Assembly (NCBI GenBank): GCA_019828595.1
Contig: JAHQRK010000011.1
Location: 2,540,001 to 2,604,000, forward strand
Direction: 5' to 3'
DNA from: Aphanomyces cochlioides
Lineage: Eukaryota; Oomycota; Saprolegniomycetes; Saprolegniales; Verrucalvaceae
DNA: 64,000 nucleotides
Shown here: positions 1-10,056 of the stretch, piece after piece
Layout: each line of letters begins with the position of its first letter
How positions within the stretch are numbered: the stretch's first letter is position 1
The notes under the pieces: model-generated
What the model was told of the DNA's origin: nothing
The model's input: only the letters and a program-made list of their open reading frames with translations
Database searches by the model: none
Translations under genes and position numbers: made by a program

Positions 1-1
1 G

Positions 2-1747
2 AATGGGAACCTTGCCTCACTACAAGTTACTTCCGACAGTCCCGTGAAGGCTCTTGGTATCTTGGTTGCGCCCAATCTTTCTCCATTGGCACGTTTCAAT
101 TACGTGTTTGAGAAGTTTGTGGCTCGCTTGTCTTTGTGGCTCTACAAGGCTCGAACCATGGCCGGAAAAGTCACTATCCTGCACAGCATATGTCTGCCTG
201 TGTTATGGTACCAACTGGCTTTTGTCCCTGCCGACAAAGACCTGGCCAAAAAGATCGACAAGGCCATGCTTCAATTTATGCATGGTGAAGAAATCAACCC
301 ATCCTCCTCTGTCCATGGCCTCCGTTTGATCAAAAAGGAGATCATATTCATGCCGAAGAAGTCCGGTGGCTTAGGCCTGCACCATGCACTTGCTTTATGG
401 CAACAACACAACCGCTCTGTCATGATCAGATGCATTCAAGCCATCACCACCCCACCCCGCAAGTCTGCCATGTCTGCCTGGATTACGCCGGGCTATACTC
501 TCCTCGAGAAGGCTTTTCATCCATGGGGTTCCCCCCGAGATCTCCTCTTGGCAAATGGCTCTTCTGCATTCATCAGACAACTGTACAAGAATCCCAATAT
601 CACTCCAATGTGGAAAGCCTTATTGAGTAGCTGGTTTGAATCCCGCTGGACTCCGTACGGCTGTCCAAATCACATCTCATCTTTGGATGTTCCCCTTTGG
701 CACAACTCGTATCTGCCTGGACTCGAAGACCTATACGATCAGTGCTCTACATCGACGCAAGACCAAGCCAATGTATTGGCTTCGCTTCACATCACGAAGT
801 TGTCGCATTTGTTGACTCCGTGTCAGCGAGTTTGGCCAGCTTCGATCTTGTTCGACAAAATCAACCGTGCCTGCCGCCAAGCCAATTTTGTCCCTCCAAC
901 GAAACAATGGATCTCAATCTTGGTGACCAAGTTATCACGATTGTTTGAGATTGTTTCTGAAGAGGATGCTCCCGCGTTCCACTTGCCGACGCCAAGCTCT
1001 GAATGGATGGAATGGCACTGGATAATTCACCCTGACTCGAGTCCGATCTTGTTGGCGCTTGCGACTTCGAAATCGGCTAAGATCAGAGCTTCTCCAGCTG
1101 TCAGCTCGTCCATTCTTCCTACCAAGCATCTCAACCTGCCATCCAACTTTTACGAAGACCCCAAGCGCCTTACCCAACTTGCCGCCTTCCTCCAACCCGA
1201 CCACATTCTCCCTCGATATGGAGAGTTCATTTTCAAGACCCTTCTCCGCGCCAACGCCATGCAATATCTGTTTCAGTACCAAGACCCCAAGCCGACGTGT
1301 GTCTTCTGTCGTGTCAATGAGACGTACGAGCATTTCCTGTTCTCTTGTGGATATGGTCAATCTGTTTGGTATTCCTTCAAGACAATCCAGCGACTGCTCG
1401 AGTGTTCCTTTCCGTCCACGTGTCTGGAAATGTTCTACGAGACGCCCAAGCCGTCCGATGGATACTACATCCGTGGCTATCTGAAGATCTGGCCGATTGT
1501 CCGAGCCTGCGTGTATTATCAAATATGGCTCCAACGTGCCGATCGCACCTTTCGACCCGACCTCACAGCGAAGAGTCCGATAGAAGTTGCCATTCATGCT
1601 GCCTCTTTGATCAAGCTACATCTACAACAGCTCCTGGTTGATCTCCCTCTCAAGAAGGGATACACCAAGGTATTCAATGTGCTCAAGCATCTATCTTCGG
1701 ACCACTGGTTACGTCAACACGCCATTCCTGACAGTGTCGTTTCATGA
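2..1747 (+). CDS. LINE ORF2 C-terminal part (copy A, partial)
   Basis: The open frame enters from the window edge at a point equal to about residue 771 of the 1351-aa ORF2 in copy C, just after the reverse-transcriptase palm, and runs without a break to TGA. It covers the RT thumb/connection region and the C-terminal finger C-x2-C-x7-H-x4-C (first Cys codon at 1298), followed by Gly-Tyr-Gly and Trp. This finger resembles the zf-RVT type found C-terminal to RT in many LINEs and is thought to bind element RNA or target DNA. I see no RNase H signature between RT and finger. Differences from copy C are few, for example Ala for Val in the APAFHLP stretch and Ser for Phe in WYSFK. Whether the upstream part is intact cannot be seen. 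Confidence 0.9.
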   Translation, partial: NGNLASLQVTSDSPVKALGILVAPNLSPLARFNYVFEKFVARLSLWLYKARTMAGKVTILHSICLPVLWYQLAFVPADKDLAKKIDKAMLQFMHGEEINPSSSVHGLRLIKKEIIFMPKKSGGLGLHHALALWQQHNRSVMIRCIQAITTPPRKSAMSAWITPGYTLLEKAFHPWGSPRDLLLANGSSAFIRQLYKNPNITPMWKALLSSWFESRWTPYGCPNHISSLDVPLWHNSYLPGLEDLYDQCSTSTQDQANVLASLHITKLSHLLTPCQRVWPASILFDKINRACRQANFVPPTKQWISILVTKLSRLFEIVSEEDAPAFHLPTPSSEWMEWHWIIHPDSSPILLALATSKSAKIRASPAVSSSILPTKHLNLPSNFYEDPKRLTQLAAFLQPDHILPRYGEFIFKTLLRANAMQYLFQYQDPKPTCVFCRVNETYEHFLFSCGYGQSVWYSFKTIQRLLECSFPSTCLEMFYETPKPSDGYYIRGYLKIWPIVRACVYYQIWLQRADRTFRPDLTAKSPIEVAIHAASLIKLHLQQLLVDLPLKKGYTKVFNVLKHLSSDHWLRQHAIPDSVVS

Positions 1748-1892
1748 GTGAGCTGACGGCTCACCACTTCATCTCCTGTTCAATGACCACTTTGCCATAT
1801 TCTGTTTTCCAAGTTCTATTTATACAGTACGAGGCAAATTAGTAAGTCATTAGGGCCTTTGCTCAAAAATAAGGTTAATACAACTCATTTAA
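1748..1892 (+). other. 3' UTR of LINE copy A with stop-proximal hairpin
   Basis: The 145-bp 3' UTR starts directly after TGA with GTGAGC-TGACG-GCTCAC (1748-1764), a perfect 6-bp stem with a 5-nt loop. At 1827-1847 lies a segment whose reverse complement matches the first 21 nt of the element at 19 of 21 positions; the inner 14 match exactly. Stop-proximal or 3' UTR hairpins are recognised by RT in stringent LINEs, so a role in template selection is possible but inferred. Confidence 0.75.
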
Positions 1893-2767
1893 CCATAACG
1901 CGAGTATTTGGGAACCAGGAAGTCTTTGCCACCAAGTCGAAACGTTGTGCCTCCCATTTCCACGCACGTAGACAAGTTGTAACTTGAGATCACAATGGTC
2001 TGTGGGTTTTTCTTGTGGATCAAAATGTTCGGAAATTTGGAGCCCCATAACGAACCAGGATTTTCCTTGACAAATTGATCGCAGATGACTTTTTCGGACC
2101 AGTCCTTGTAGCCTTCGCCCAACTTGACTGTGAGCTCGTACACTTGGGACTGGGGGGTGAGCAAAATGTTTTCAATGAAGGCGTCCATGTCACCAGAGTC
2201 TTTGTAGAATGCGTCCGCCATGGCCTCGCATCGCGCAATATCGTCATCGGCAATAGCATGAGCACCAGTGTTGCGATGTTTCGCGCCTTTGGGGGCATTG
2301 CCTTGCTTGGAATCTTTCTTGGACGAAGCTGAATCCTTGCCGGGAGTCTTTTGCGTCCATGGATTGGCCTTTTCAGCGTTTTGTTGCTCTTGATCGCCTT
2401 GTATTTTGTCTGCCGCGGTAGGAGGATCAACAGCGCCATTTCCTTGAGCAACGGATTTGTCGACAATGTCTTGATTTGACTGTTCATTGTCATTGTTTGT
2501 CGATTGTTCCTCTTGAATAACTTCTCCAGGAGTATCACACGGCTTCGCTTGGCCGTTAATGTCGCCTGACCCATCAACCTCAGAGTGAATTTGAGTATTT
2601 CCCTCGTCGGTTAAGGCCTCGGTTTCAGTAGAATCCTTCCCCTCGGCGTCTCCAGAGACCATATCCACGTCCTCTTGAGATTTTTCTTCTTCCTCTCCCG
2701 TTCTAGGAGGCTCAGCACAGGGGGCGACGCGGTTGGTGGCTGCTGGCTCAGTCCCATTGGTCACGAG
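1893..2767 (-). pseudogene. LINE ORF1 fragment, inverted (copy T, codons ~213-503)
   Basis: Read on the minus strand, this is an open stretch of ORF1 from about Val213 (VTNGTEP) to Gly503 (PKYSRYG), including the acidic Glu/Asp/Gln-rich region and the start of the conserved globular region. It has no start or stop of its own. It is the distal half of the inverted 5' part of copy T. Its continuation lies at 14258-14965, beyond nested copy X. It cannot make functional ORF1 protein. Confidence 0.88.
2754..2767. repeat. Target-site duplication, left side of LINE copy X
   Basis: CCATTGGTCACGAG stands directly before the 5' terminus ACTTCC of copy X and recurs at 14258-14271 directly after its 3' end. 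In uninterrupted ORF1 (complement) the sequence continues GAG-AAAGGCC, which is what follows the right copy. Hence one insertion with a 14-bp duplication. Confidence 0.92.
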
Positions 2768-2828
2768 ACTTCCGAATTTGCCTCGTACCCCTCAAGTCAA
2801 GAAGTTATCAAGTGCCGCCGCGCTCAAA

Positions 2829-5800
2829 ATGTCCAACGCCAACAGCTGTTCCGAGCTCCGTGAGACCAACACTCACGGAGTCACCATCATTCCAGGTATT
2901 GTATCACCTCACCCACTTTCGTCGTCCAATCAGGATGGCGGAAGTGGTGTGAGTAATGTCGCTACACCTAACCCTAGGGCCGAAGTGGAGGTCGAGTTCG
3001 ACCCCAACAGCGTCTCTGGAGACCAATCTGCGTCTCGCTCCCCCAGCGCTTCACCTGGTGCTCCACTCGCCGGAGTTCCAGGGGGGGTCAACCTCAGTGG
3101 GTCAGTGGTTGACCCCCAGACCACTGTCGTTAACTTGTCTAGCGAAGCCCTCACTCAGGAGGGCGAACCACTGGGGCCTTGTGCCTGTGGTGGCTGCTTC
3201 CCTGGACTCCAATTGGAGTCGATCCCCAGTGAAGGCGGCGAGAAAACGGGGTCCATGCCAGCCCTAGAGGCTACGAGGGCCCCCCCTATGGGCACACCCT
3301 GCGGTTCTGTCTACTTCCCCCAGGGGCCTCTTCGGAGGGGCGGGGGCGGTATCCCGATTTGGGTTCTCGCCGGAGCAATGGTGTACCCCAGTCACCGTGC
3401 TGCGGGGATGGCATGGATTCCCCTTCTACCCCTGTCACTGGGGGTCTGGCCCCGGCCTTTCTCGTGACCAATGGGACTGAGCCAGCAGCCACCAACCGCG
3501 TCGCCCCCTGTGCTGAGCCTCCTAGAACGGGAGAGGAAGAAGAACAATCTCAAGAGGACGTGGATATGGTCTCTGGAGACGCCGAGGGGAAGGATTCTAC
3601 TGAAACCGAGGCCTTAACCGACGAGGGAAATACTCAAATTCACTCTGAGGTTGATGGGTCAGGCGACATTAACGGCCAAGCGAAGCCGTGTGATACTCCT
3701 GGAGAAGTTATTCAAGAGGAACAATCGACAAACAATGACAATGACCAGTCAAATCAAGACATTGTCGACAAATCCGTTGCTCAAGGAAATGGCGCTGTTG
3801 ATCCTCCTACCGCGGCAGACAAAATACAAGGCGATCAAGAGCAACAAAACGCTGAAAAGGCCAATCCATGGACGCAAAAGACTCCCGGCAAGGATTCAGC
3901 TTCGTCCAAGAAAGATTCCAAGCAAGGCAATGCCCCCAAAGGCGCGAAACATCGCAACACTGGTGCTCATGCTATTGCCGATGACGATATTGCGCGATGC
4001 GAGGCCATGGCGGACGCATTCTACAAAGACTCTGGTGACATGGACGCCTTCATTGAAAACATTTTGCTCACTCCCCAGTCCCAAGTGTACGAGCTCACAG
4101 TCAAGTTGGGCGAAGCCTACAAGGACTGGTCCGAAAAAGTCATCTGCGATCAATTTGTCAAGGAAAATCCTGGTTCGTTATGGGGCTCCAAATTTCCGAA
4201 CATTTTGATCCACAAGAAGAACCCACAGACCATTGTGATCTCAAGTTACAACTTGTCTACGTGCGTGGAAATGGGAGGCACAACGTTTCGACTTGGTGGC
4301 AAAGACTTCCTGGTTCCCAAATACTCGCGTTATGGCAACAACTACTACGTTACGTTCAACAAGGTCAGTCACCCTTCGATGGCCAAGGCGATTGTCAAGA
4401 AAATGGCTGCATTGACCAAGTCAGTGATAGCAGCATTCAACCCTACTGCTGGTCAGAACATCAAGTCGCCGCATTTGAGAGTCATTTTCAAGTCGTCTGC
4501 GCCTCCTGCAGTGCTGGTGCCAAAATCCGGCGACGTACTACGCGAAATCACCATTACGGATCCGTCGGGTCAGCCTTTTGTCGTCGTGTTTCAGCACAAG
4601 ATCGCTGCTCTGAACAAGACATTGCCTCCGTCGATTGTTTCACGACGTGCAGAGGCCAAGGCTGAAAAAGCGAAGGCAAAAGCGGCCAAGGCAGCGGCAA
4701 AATCTCCTCCGTCAGGAGAAAAAGAACCTGAACATGATGGAGACGATCATGATCAAGACCCTGGAACAAATGCGGAAGGCAAGGCCGACTCAACTGAGGC
4801 ATCTGAAGATGGTCAAGATGAACAACCACAGCCAACAGCTCCTTCTCATGGCTCTGATGTCGATATGTCTGGTGACAGCGATCCCCCTAACAACAATGGA
4901 CAAGACAAACAACAAGAAGATGTGGAAATGTCTACCAACGAATCGCCCGCTCTTGCTCCACCAAGTGAGCAGCCCAAGAACTCGCTGGACCTTCAATTGG
5001 TAACGGGCTACCGGTCTGGACCAGCTCCAAAACGTACTTTGCCTTCGTCCCCACGTTTGGATCCCCTGCCGACATCCAACCGTTTTCATATCCTCGAAGA
5101 AGACGACGTGGAACTCTCGTTTGAAGACTTTGCAGTGCCTCGAATTGTATTGGAAGATTCAAGTGCGCCACGCCCGAAAAAGACCAAAGGCAAAGCGAAG
5201 AAACAACGACTTAACAAGTCTGCTGCAGCCCACCTCGAATTGGCGAAGAAGATCATTCGAGACAAGAAAGTCGAAGGCAGTATCACCGAATGTCAACGCA
5301 TTTTGCGAGATGATCCTCAGCTCGTTGCACATGCTATGTACGCACAAGATGAAGACCTCAGTTTGTTTCAGTCACTTGTTGCAACCAAGACTATTGAGCG
5401 CAAGATGGCTTTGTTAAAAGCTCAAGGCAAGCCTCACAACTACAAACATCACGTCAACTTCATGGCTCAATACAAGATTCACCCGTCAGAAATCTTGGAA
5501 GAATTGACCACGGACATACCAGAGATCAAGCGCATCCTCTTTGCACTTGCTACGATTGACTTATTCCTCTCAAATCGGGCCCCAGACCTCTACACAAACT
5601 CGGAGGCACTGACTGTTCTATTGAACCAAGAAGCAACAAGATTGCCTGACACCAACTGCTTGACGGACTGGTCGCTGTTTGCTTTGATCGAAAACTTCAG
5701 CGACAATCTCGAGAAGTTCACTTTGCCGGCTCCCGTCTTGTCGGCCATCTCGATGCTCAAAAGCATCACCAACAATTACCACATCGACGAGCTCTGCAGC

Positions 5801-5866
5801 AAAGCTCACCACTCCATGAACGCCGACGAAATTGATCCCCTCGATTTGGAGGACGATCAACTCTAA
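2829..5866 (+). pseudogene. LINE ORF1, frameshifted (segment B)
   Basis: The start ATG follows the 61-bp 5' UTR in context CAAAATGTCC and begins MSNANSCSEL. The frame matches copy C until codon ~164, where the run of six C in copy C is five C here (3317-3321). This 1-nt loss shifts the frame. The original frame resumes downstream and stays open to the TAA at 5866. Apart from this the sequence is nearly identical to copy C. Total length is 3038 nt against 3039 nt in C. A shift in a homopolymer could be mutation or a base-calling error. Confidence 0.9.
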
Positions 5867-5944
5867 GGCTTCTATCCCCTGCTTCAATCCATTTCAACCT
5901 CCCCTCTGACCCCTCCATTCTACTCATTTTCATCTGTACTCGTG

Positions 5945-6878
5945 ATGAGTGACAACAACTTCTCCGATGTCCCAACTGAACTCGTGGACTGGGACCCACA
6001 AATCATCTCCCTCAACACCAATGGCTTCTCCAACAGTCATCGGTACATCCTCGACAAACTATCAAGTGTTCACGACGTTTCCTTTATCCAAGAAACCCGT
6101 TTCCGCACGCCAAGTCTCCACGACCGTGTTGCGTTCCATTGGCAACGCATCACAAACCACGAAGGCTCTTTGTTCTTTGAAGAGCCTATTTACCCTGAAG
6201 TATCCACGTCGCCAGCCACTGGAGGTCTGGCTACGTTGATACATCCTCACTCTCCTTTGAAGAACGCCACTCAAGTCCCTCATGACAACCCAGTGCTTCG
6301 TGGTCGTTATCTACAAGTGCGATGTACTCTGGGTCCACTGACAGTCGTTCTCCACAATATCTATGCGCCGGCAGCCTTCCAACAACGAGCAAGTTACTTC
6401 GAAGAATTGCCACGCGACTTTCCTCCACATGCGCTCCACATTGTTGGAGGAGATTTCAACTGCACTCTCAACAAAGATTTGGATTCGTTGAGACCCAGTA
6501 CCTCCACCATGGCCGGCACCCTTCAACTGGAACAATGGATGCACAGTTTGTCTCTGGTGGATCTGTTTCGCCGTCAAAACCCCGTGGCACGAGCCTTCAC
6601 AAGTCCCACACTCACCAACCGACTCGACTACATCTTTTGTTCGTCCACCTTGGCGGGTCTTTGTCATTGGAAGGCGACGCACATGCCACACGTTCCACAG
6701 GCTGACCACGTGGCTTGTCGTATCATCACAAAGCGTCAAACATTGCGCCATGGCTCTGGATCATGGAAAGCTCCAACTTGGCTACTTCGTCTACCACGAG
6801 CGGCCGAGATTGTTCATGGATGTCTGGATCGATTTTTGGACAAGTCTCCAACATTCCACAATATCTCCAAGGCCTACG
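5945..6878 (+). pseudogene. LINE ORF2 endonuclease fragment (segment B)
   Basis: ORF2 begins at ATG 5945, 78 nt after ORF1, and encodes the full EEP endonuclease: the Asn-rich LNTNG strand, QETRF with catalytic Glu, NIYAP, GGDFN, LDYIF and ADH. It is cut after about residue 312 (..SKAYD) by the 5' terminus of segment C. The frame then reads 61 codons into C's 5' UTR and ORF1 and stops at 7063, giving a predicted 372-aa endonuclease-only product. No RT is present. Such a product could in principle nick DNA, but nothing shows it is expressed. Confidence 0.87.
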
Positions 6879-6939
6879 ACTTCCGAATTTGCCTCGTACC
6901 CCTCAAGTCAAGAAGTTATCAAGTGCCGCCGCGCTCAAA
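6879..6939 (+). promoter_or_regulatory. 5' UTR and 5' terminus of the LINE
   Basis: The element starts ACTTCCGAATTTG. Four plus-strand copies (2768, 6879, 19654, 25413) and the inverted end at 14965 all begin at the same base, which defines the terminus. The UTR is only 61 bp, so any internal promoter would have to lie here or inside ORF1; I recognise no promoter motif. The first 21 nt are the near-perfect reverse complement of 14192-14212 in the 3' UTR. Confidence 0.7.
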
Positions 6940-9900
6940 ATGTCCAACGCCAACAGCTGTTCCGAGCTCCGTGAGACCAACACTCACGGAGTCACCATCA
7001 TTCCAGGTATTGTATCACCTCACCCACTTTCGTCGTCCAATCAGGATGGCGGAAGTGGTGTGAGTAATGTCGCTACACCTAACCCTAGGGCCGAAGTGGA
7101 GGTCGAGTTCGACCCCAACAGCGTCTCTGGAGACCAATCTGCGTCTCGCTCCCCCAGCGCTTCACCTGGTGCTCCACTCGCCGGAGTTCCAGGGGGGGTC
7201 AACCTCAGTGGGTCAGTGGTTGACCCCCAGACCACTGTCGTTAACTTGTCTAGCGAAGCCCTCACTCAGGAGGGCGAACCACTGGGGCCTTGTGCCTGTG
7301 GTGGCCGCTTCCCTGGACTCCAATTGGAGTCGATCCCCAGTGAAGGCGGCGAGAAAACGGGGTCCATGCCAGCCCTAGAGGCTACGAGGGCCCCCCCTAT
7401 GGGCACACCCTGCGGTTCTGTCTACTTCCCCCCAGGGGCCTCTTCGGAGGGGCGGGGGCGGTATCCCGATTTGGGTTCTCGCCGGAGCAATGGTGTACCC
7501 CAGTCACCGTGCTGCGGGGATGGCATGGATTCCCCTTCTACCCCTGTCACTGGGGGTCTGGCCCCGGCCTTTCTCGTGACCAATGGGACTGAGCCAGCAG
7601 CCACCAACCGCGTCGCCCCCTGTGCTGAGCCTCCTAGAACGGGAGAGGAAGAAGAAAAATCTCAAGAGGACGTGGATATGGTCTCTGGAGACGCCGAGGG
7701 GAAGGATTCTACTGAAACCGAGGCCTTGACCGACGAGGGAAATACTCAAATTCACTCTGAGGTTGATGGGTCAGGCGACATTAACGGCCAAGCGAAGTCG
7801 TGTGATACTCCTGGAGAAGTTATTCAAGAGGAACAATCGACAAACAATGACAATGACCAGTCAAATCAAGACATTGTCGACAAATCCGTTGCTCAAGGAA
7901 ATGGCGCTGTTGATCCTCCTACCGCGGCAGACAAAATACAAGGCGATCAAGAGCAACAAAACGCTGAAAAGGCCAATCCATGGACGCAAAAGACTCCCGG
8001 CAAGGATTCAGCTTCGTCCAAGAAAGATTCCAAGCAAGGCAATGCCCCCAAAGGCGCGAAACATCGCAACACTGGTGCTCATGCTATTGCCGATGACGAT
8101 ATTGCGCGATGCGAGGCCATGGCGGACGCATTCTACAAAGACTCTGGTGACATGGACGCCTTCATTGAAAACATTTTGCTCACCCCCCAGTCCCAAGTGT
8201 ACGAGCTCACAGTCAAGTTGGGCGAAGCCTACAAGGACTGGTCCGAAAAAGTCATCTGCGATCAATTTGTCAAGGAAAATCCTGGTTCGTTATGGGGCTC
8301 CAAATTTCCGAACATTTTGATCCACAAGAAGAACCCACAGACCATTGTGATCTCAAGTTACAACTTGTCTACGTGCGTGGAAATGGGAGGCACAACGTTT
8401 CGACTTGGTGGCAAAGACTTCCTGGTTCCCAAATACTCGCGTTATGGCAACAACTACTACGTTACGTTCAACAAGGTCAGTCACCCTTCGATGGCCAAGG
8501 CAATTGTCAAGAAAATGGCTGCATTGACCAAGTCAGTGATAGCAGCATTCAACCCTACTGCTGGTCAGAACATCAAGTCGCCGCATTTGAGAGTCATTTT
8601 CAAGTCGTCTGCGCCTCCTGCAGTGCTGGTGCCAAAATCCGGCGACGCACTACGCGAAATCACCATTACGGATCCGTCGGGTCAGCCTTTTGTCGTCGTG
8701 TTTCAGCACAAGATCGCTGCTCTGAACAAGACATTGCCTCCGTCGATTGTTTCACGACGTGCAGAGGCCAAGGCTGAAAAAGCGAAGGCAAAAGCGGCCA
8801 AGGCAGCGGCAAAATCTCCTCCGTCAGGAGAAAAAGAACCTGAACATGATGGAGACGATCATGATCAAGACCCTGGAACAAATGCGGAAGGCAAGGCCGA
8901 CTCAACTGAGGCATCTGAAGATGGTCAAGATGAACAACCACAGCCAACAGCTCCTTCTCATGGCTCTGATGTCGATATGTCTGGTGACAGCGATCCCCCT
9001 AACAACAATGGACAAGACAAACAACAAGAAGATGTGGAAATGTCTACCAACGAATCGCCCGCTCTTGCTCCACCAAGTGAGCAGCCCAAGAACTCGCTGG
9101 ACCTTCAATTGGTAACGGGCTACCGGTCTGGACCAGCTCCAAAACGTACTTTGCCTTCGTCCCCACGTTTGGATCCCCTGCCGACATCCAACCGTTTTCA
9201 TATCCTCGAAGAAGACGACGTGGAACTCTCGTTTGAAGACTTTGCAGTGCCTCGAATTGTATTGGAAGATTCAAGTGCGCCACGCCCGAAAAAGACCAAA
9301 GGCAAAGCGAAGAAACAACGACTTAACAAGTCTGCTGCAGCCCACCTCGAATTGGCGAAGAAGATCATTCGAGACAAGAAAGTCGAAGGCAGTATCACCG
9401 AATGTCAACGCATTTTGCGAGATGATCCTCAGCTCGTTGCACATGCTATGTACGCACAAGATGAAGACCTCAGTTTGTTTCAGTCACTTGTTGCAACCAA
9501 GACTATTGAGCGCAAGATGGCTTTGTTAAAAGCTCAAGGCAAGCCTCACAACTACAAACATCACGTCAACTTCATGGCTCAATACAAGATTCACCCGTCA
9601 GAAATCTTGGAAGAATTGACCACGGACATACCAGAGATCAAGCGCATCCTCTTTGCACTTGCTACGATTGACTTATTCCTCTCAAATCGGGCCCCAGACC
9701 TCTACACAAACTCGGAGGCACTGACTGTTCTATTGAACCAAGAAGCAACAAGATTGCCTGACACCAACTGCTTGACGGACTGGTCGCTGTTTGCTTTGAT
9801 CGAAAACTTCAGCGACAATCTCGAGAAGTTCACTTTGCCGGCTCCCGTCTTGTCGGCCATCTCGATGCTCAAAAGCATCACCAACAATTACCACATCGAC

Positions 9901-9978
9901 GAGCTCTGCAGCAAAGCTCACCACTCCATGAACGCCGACGAAATTGATCCCCTCGATTTGGAGGACGATCAACTCTAA
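6940..9978 (+). CDS. LINE ORF1 protein, intact (copy C, 1012 aa)
   Basis: ORF1 starts at the first ATG after the 5' UTR, with A at -3 (CAAAATG). Residues 1-215 are low-complexity Ser/Pro/Gly/Thr. Residues 235-345 are acidic and Gln/Asn-rich. About 385-605 is the best-ordered part, with alternating hydrophobic strands (VYELTVKLGE, TFRLGGKDFLVPKYS, NNYYVTFNKV, LRVIFKS, FVVVFQH). Residues 606-626 are an Ala/Lys helix, 630-705 acidic, 781-797 strongly basic (PRPKKTKGKAKKQR, a possible nuclear signal), and 800-1012 mostly helical. I see no CCHC knuckle, unlike many LINE ORF1 proteins. By position it should be the RNA-binding partner of ORF2. The ordered part could be an RRM-like or novel fold; I do not recognise a family. 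Confidence 0.87.
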   Translation: MSNANSCSELRETNTHGVTIIPGIVSPHPLSSSNQDGGSGVSNVATPNPRAEVEVEFDPNSVSGDQSASRSPSASPGAPLAGVPGGVNLSGSVVDPQTTVVNLSSEALTQEGEPLGPCACGGRFPGLQLESIPSEGGEKTGSMPALEATRAPPMGTPCGSVYFPPGASSEGRGRYPDLGSRRSNGVPQSPCCGDGMDSPSTPVTGGLAPAFLVTNGTEPAATNRVAPCAEPPRTGEEEEKSQEDVDMVSGDAEGKDSTETEALTDEGNTQIHSEVDGSGDINGQAKSCDTPGEVIQEEQSTNNDNDQSNQDIVDKSVAQGNGAVDPPTAADKIQGDQEQQNAEKANPWTQKTPGKDSASSKKDSKQGNAPKGAKHRNTGAHAIADDDIARCEAMADAFYKDSGDMDAFIENILLTPQSQVYELTVKLGEAYKDWSEKVICDQFVKENPGSLWGSKFPNILIHKKNPQTIVISSYNLSTCVEMGGTTFRLGGKDFLVPKYSRYGNNYYVTFNKVSHPSMAKAIVKKMAALTKSVIAAFNPTAGQNIKSPHLRVIFKSSAPPAVLVPKSGDALREITITDPSGQPFVVVFQHKIAALNKTLPPSIVSRRAEAKAEKAKAKAAKAAAKSPPSGEKEPEHDGDDHDQDPGTNAEGKADSTEASEDGQDEQPQPTAPSHGSDVDMSGDSDPPNNNGQDKQQEDVEMSTNESPALAPPSEQPKNSLDLQLVTGYRSGPAPKRTLPSSPRLDPLPTSNRFHILEEDDVELSFEDFAVPRIVLEDSSAPRPKKTKGKAKKQRLNKSAAAHLELAKKIIRDKKVEGSITECQRILRDDPQLVAHAMYAQDEDLSLFQSLVATKTIERKMALLKAQGKPHNYKHHVNFMAQYKIHPSEILEELTTDIPEIKRILFALATIDLFLSNRAPDLYTNSEALTVLLNQEATRLPDTNCLTDWSLFALIENFSDNLEKFTLPAPVLSAISMLKSITNNYHIDELCSKAHHSMNADEIDPLDLEDDQL
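7194..7228 (+). other. 11-bp perfect hairpin inside ORF1 (copy C)
   Basis: GGGGGTCAACC at 7194-7204 and GGTTGACCCCC at 7218-7228 are exact reverse complements with a 13-nt loop. The same hairpin occurs in the other ORF1 copies, for example from 3083 in segment B. It lies in the C/G-rich low-complexity part of ORF1. It could form in element RNA; no function is shown. Confidence 0.7.
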
Positions 9979-10056
9979 GGCTTCTATCCCCTGCTTCAAT
10001 CCATTTCAACCTCCCCTCTGACCCCTCCATTCTACTCATTTTCATCTGTACTCGTG
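9979..10056 (+). other. Spacer between ORF1 and ORF2 (78 nt)
   Basis: The spacer runs from the ORF1 TAA to the ORF2 ATG. It is strongly pyrimidine-rich on the sense strand and contains no ATG before the ORF2 start, so ORF2 could be reached by reinitiation or internal entry. A and C differ from T, E and F here by one base (CTCTGACC against CTCTCACC). Confidence 0.6.

Larger units (their letters stand above)
1..1892 (+). mobile_element. LINE copy A, 3' portion
   Basis: This is the 3' part of a two-ORF non-LTR retrotransposon. Its 5' part lies left of the window. It holds the C-terminal part of ORF2 and a complete 145-bp 3' UTR, and it ends in ..CATTTAA followed by CCA, the same end seen in the other three 3' ends of the window (14257, 32806, 34454). 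No poly(A) or microsatellite tail is present. Immediately after the CCA, sequence of copy T begins in inverted orientation. Copy A shares its variants with copies B and C rather than with T, E and F. Confidence 0.93.
2768..6878 (+). mobile_element. LINE segment B: 5' 4.1 kb, cut at ORF2 residue ~312
   Basis: The segment starts at the exact element 5' terminus and contains a 61-bp 5' UTR, a frameshifted ORF1, the spacer and the endonuclease part of ORF2. It stops within ..GCCTACGAC, where a new 5' terminus (segment C) begins; the bases AC are shared, so the joint is uncertain by 2 nt. The missing 3' part of B is nowhere in the window. The flanking target duplication pairs B's 5' end with C's 3' end, so B and C occupy one insertion site. 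A second insertion into B followed by deletion between homologous ORF2 sequences would give this. Confidence 0.87.

Noticed and set aside
935..1597. 220-aa antisense ORF and other antisense ORFs in ORF1/ORF2
   Set aside because: They mirror the coding strand, recur only as the LINE recurs and show no domain or independent conservation.
1893..2767. Inverted ORF1 piece as an independent gene or antisense regulator
   Set aside because: It continues in frame and sequence at 14258 beyond a 14-bp target duplication, so it is half of copy T's inverted 5' part.
2967..2979. Telomere-like CCTAACCCTAGGG
   Set aside because: A single occurrence inside ORF1 coding sequence, repeated only because ORF1 is repeated; no tandem telomeric repeat.
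3359..5866. Separate 835-aa protein downstream in segment B
   Set aside because: It is the rest of ORF1 after a 1-nt loss in a C run; the true start is at 2829.
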